Source of the DNA: CG2-30-68-42 sp037440385
GTDB lineage: Bacteria > Pseudomonadota > Gammaproteobacteria > Burkholderiales > Rhodocyclaceae
Direction: 5' to 3'
Assembly (NCBI GenBank): GCA_037440385.1
Contig: JBBIUI010000001.1
Coordinates: 1 to 64,000, forward strand
Length of the DNA: 64,000 bases
Shown: positions 62,146 to 64,000 of the stretch, piece after piece
How the letters are laid out: each line of letters opens with the position of its first letter
How positions within the stretch are numbered: the stretch's first letter is position 1
Notes under the pieces: model-generated
Database searches by the model: none
Told to the model about the DNA's origin: nothing
The model's input: the letters and a program-made list of their open reading frames with translations, nothing else
Program-made: the position numbers and the translations under genes

Positions 62146-64000
62146 ATGATCCCCGAACTCGGCCTGTTCGCACTCGCCATTGCCGCCTGTCTGGCGCTCA
62201 TTCAGGGCGTGGTTCCGCTGTGGGGCGCGGCGCGCGGCGATGCACGGCTGATGGCGGTGGCGCGGCCGGCGGCGCAGGGACAGTTCGTGTTCGTCGCAAT
62301 CGCGTTCGGGTGCCTGGCCTACGCATTCGTCGCCAACGACTTTTCGGTCGCCTACGTCGCGCAGAACTCCAACAGCCTGCTGCCGGTTCAATACCGGCTG
62401 GCGGGCGTATGGGGCGGACACGAGGGCTCGATTCTGCTGTGGGTGCTGATCCTGGCACTGTGGACGAGCGCGGTGACCATCGCCAGCGGCCATCTGCCCG
62501 AGCGGATGGTGGCCCGCGTGATCGGGATCATGGGCCTGATCAGCGTGGGATTCCTGGCCTTCCTGTTGTCCGTGTCCAACCCGTTCGAGCGCCTGCTGCC
62601 GGCCGCGCTCGACGGGCGCGACCTCAATCCGCTGCTCCAGGATCCCGGCATGGTGTTCCATCCGCCGATGCTCTACATGGGCTACGTCGGTTTCTCGGTT
62701 GCATTCGCCTTCGCCATCGCCGCGCTGCTCAGCGGCCAGCTCGATGCGGCGTGGGCGCGCTGGTCGCGCCCGTGGACCACCGTCGCATGGATTTTCCTGA
62801 CGCTGGGCATCGCACTGGGTAGCTACTGGGCCTATTACGAGCTGGGCTGGGGCGGCTGGTGGTTCTGGGATCCGGTCGAGAACGCATCCTTCATGCCGTG
62901 GCTGGTGGGCACCGCGCTGATGCACTCGCTCGCGGTCACCGAGAAGCGCGGCGCATTCAAGAGCTGGACGGTGCTGCTGGCGATCTTCGCGTTCTCGCTG
63001 AGCCTGCTCGGCACCTTCCTGGTCCGTTCGGGGGTGCTCACCAGCGTGCATGCGTTCGCGACCGATCCGAAACGCGGCATCTTCATCCTGACCTTCCTAG
63101 CGCTGGTGATCGGCACGTCCCTGCTGCTGTACGCATGGCGCGTGCCCAAGGTCGGCCTGGGTGGGGGCTTCGGGCTGGTTTCGCGCGAGACCTTCCTGCT
63201 GACCAACAACGTGCTGCTCGCGGTCGCGGCGGCCTCGGTGATGCTGGGCACGCTGTATCCGCTGTTCCTCGACGCGCTCGGACTGGGCAAGATCTCGGTC
63301 GGCCCGCCCTACTTCGAGTCGGTGTTCGTGCCGCTGATGGCCCCGCTCGTTGCGCTGATCGGCGCCGGCCCGTATGCCCGCTGGAAACAGGCGAGCGTGG
63401 CCGAGCTCGCGACCCGGCTCAAGTGGGTCGCGCTGGCGAGTCTGGCGGCGGCGCTCGGCCTGCCGTTCCTGATGGGCGCATTCACCGGGATGGTGGCGCT
63501 CGGACTGATGCTCGCGACGTGGGTCATCCTGGCCACGGTGCAACTGCTCGTCGAACGCGTGCGCGCGAGCCGCGCGGCGGGGCTCGCGGGCAAGCTCCGC
63601 TCGGTGCCGCGCGCGAGCTGGGGGATGACGCTCGCGCATGTCGGGATCGGTGTGTTCATCGTCGGTGTGACGCTGGTCAAAGGCTACGAGGTCGAGCGCG
63701 ACGTGAAGATGCACCCGGGCGAGACCACCGAGGCGGCCGGCTACGTGTTCCGGTTTCTCGGCGCCCAGGAGGTCCGTGGTCCGAACTACATCGCCAGCCG
63801 TGGCACGCTGGAGGTGACCCGCGGCGGCCGGCGCATCGCCCTGCTCAACCCGGAAAAGCGCGCCTATACCGTTTCGCGCATGCCGATGACGGAAGCGGCG
63901 ATCGACACGGGCTTCACGCGTGACCTGTACGTCTCGATGGGCGAGCCCGTCGGGCAGGATGCGTGGGTCGTGCAGGTGCGCGTCAAACCCTTCGTCGACT
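62146..64000 (+). CDS. ccmF: Heme lyase subunit CcmF (3' end outside window)
   Basis: Core of the CcmFH complex that joins heme to apocytochrome c. The frame is open from ATG 62146 to the window end (618 codons seen; the family has ~650). It starts MIPELGLFALAIAACLALIQ and has GVWGGHEGSILLWVLIL, HPPMLYMGYVGFS, the heme-handling WGGWWFWDPVENASFMPW (235-252), RSGVLTSVHAFATDP and MTLAHVGIGVFIVGV. It follows ccmE by 76 bp; ccmG/H/I are expected just beyond the window. Confidence 0.96.
   Translation, partial: MIPELGLFALAIAACLALIQGVVPLWGAARGDARLMAVARPAAQGQFVFVAIAFGCLAYAFVANDFSVAYVAQNSNSLLPVQYRLAGVWGGHEGSILLWVLILALWTSAVTIASGHLPERMVARVIGIMGLISVGFLAFLLSVSNPFERLLPAALDGRDLNPLLQDPGMVFHPPMLYMGYVGFSVAFAFAIAALLSGQLDAAWARWSRPWTTVAWIFLTLGIALGSYWAYYELGWGGWWFWDPVENASFMPWLVGTALMHSLAVTEKRGAFKSWTVLLAIFAFSLSLLGTFLVRSGVLTSVHAFATDPKRGIFILTFLALVIGTSLLLYAWRVPKVGLGGGFGLVSRETFLLTNNVLLAVAAASVMLGTLYPLFLDALGLGKISVGPPYFESVFVPLMAPLVALIGAGPYARWKQASVAELATRLKWVALASLAAALGLPFLMGAFTGMVALGLMLATWVILATVQLLVERVRASRAAGLAGKLRSVPRASWGMTLAHVGIGVFIVGVTLVKGYEVERDVKMHPGETTEAAGYVFRFLGAQEVRGPNYIASRGTLEVTRGGRRIALLNPEKRAYTVSRMPMTEAAIDTGFTRDLYVSMGEPVGQDAWVVQVRVKPFVD

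Overview
The window is a gene-dense (coding almost end to end), very GC-rich stretch of bacterial chromosome. The gene content points to a betaproteobacterium, probably of the Rhodocyclales/Nitrosomonadales-like groups. The evidence is a DUF3460 protein, a RibB fused to a degenerate GTP cyclohydrolase II domain, an hpf-ptsN-hprK cluster next to rpoN, system I cytochrome c maturation genes, LPS core genes (waaA, waaC), and the accB-accC-prmA-DUF3426-tpx order. The species assignment is inference. I see no insertion sequences, prophage, CRISPR, rRNA or tRNA genes. This is core genome, not an island.

Layout. (1) 1-504: C-terminal end of a secreted-type beta-rich protein. (2) 0.5-10.9 kb, minus strand: a TPP riboswitch drives thiD-thiC and a DUF1439 lipoprotein, followed by uppP, a YqiA-like esterase, a methyltransferase, an RNase II-family exonuclease, a TonB-like protein, aroE and mtgA, mostly with start/stop overlaps. 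(3) 10.9-18.2 kb: pcm and tolC, then convergent waaC-waaA, then a divergent LPS-type glycosyltransferase, nucleotide-sugar epimerase and apaH. (4) 18-25 kb, minus: PfkB kinase, tpx, DUF3426, prmA, accC-accB, aroQ, a TlpA thioredoxin and a conserved hypothetical. (5) 25-30.7 kb: mpl, a MidA-type methyltransferase, pteridine reductase, a degenerate cyclase-FHA fusion and cfa. (6) 30.8-46.4 kb, one long minus-strand run: psiF-like, hprK, ptsN, hpf, rpoN, lptB, recX, recA, pncC, pgpA, thiL, nusB, ribH, ribBA, ribE, dsbD, cutA, a NodIJ-type ABC exporter, an alpha/beta hydrolase and a 2Fe-2S ferredoxin. (7) 46.4-55 kb: thiS-thiG, a GAF-PAS-GGDEF-EAL protein, trmB, and an operon of Ser/Thr kinase, PP2C, rph, rdgB and hemW. 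(8) 55-64 kb, plus: yicC, gmk, rpoZ, spoT, DUF3460, then ccmABCDEF, with ccmF running off the end.

Several pathways are spread across the window. Thiamine is represented by thiC, thiD, thiL, thiS and thiG, and riboflavin by ribE, ribBA and ribH. Cell envelope and LPS functions include mtgA, uppP, mpl, waaA, waaC and lptB. Thiol and cytochrome functions include dsbD, the TlpA protein and ccmA-F, and global regulation includes spoT, rpoZ, rpoN, ptsN, hprK and hpf. No convincingly new multi-gene system was found. The most interesting leads are the kinase-PP2C pair in the rph operon, the cyclase-FHA protein whose catalytic residues are lost, the recX-lptB junction, four overlapping convergent gene ends, and a recurrent TATAAT/TAGAAT promoter motif.
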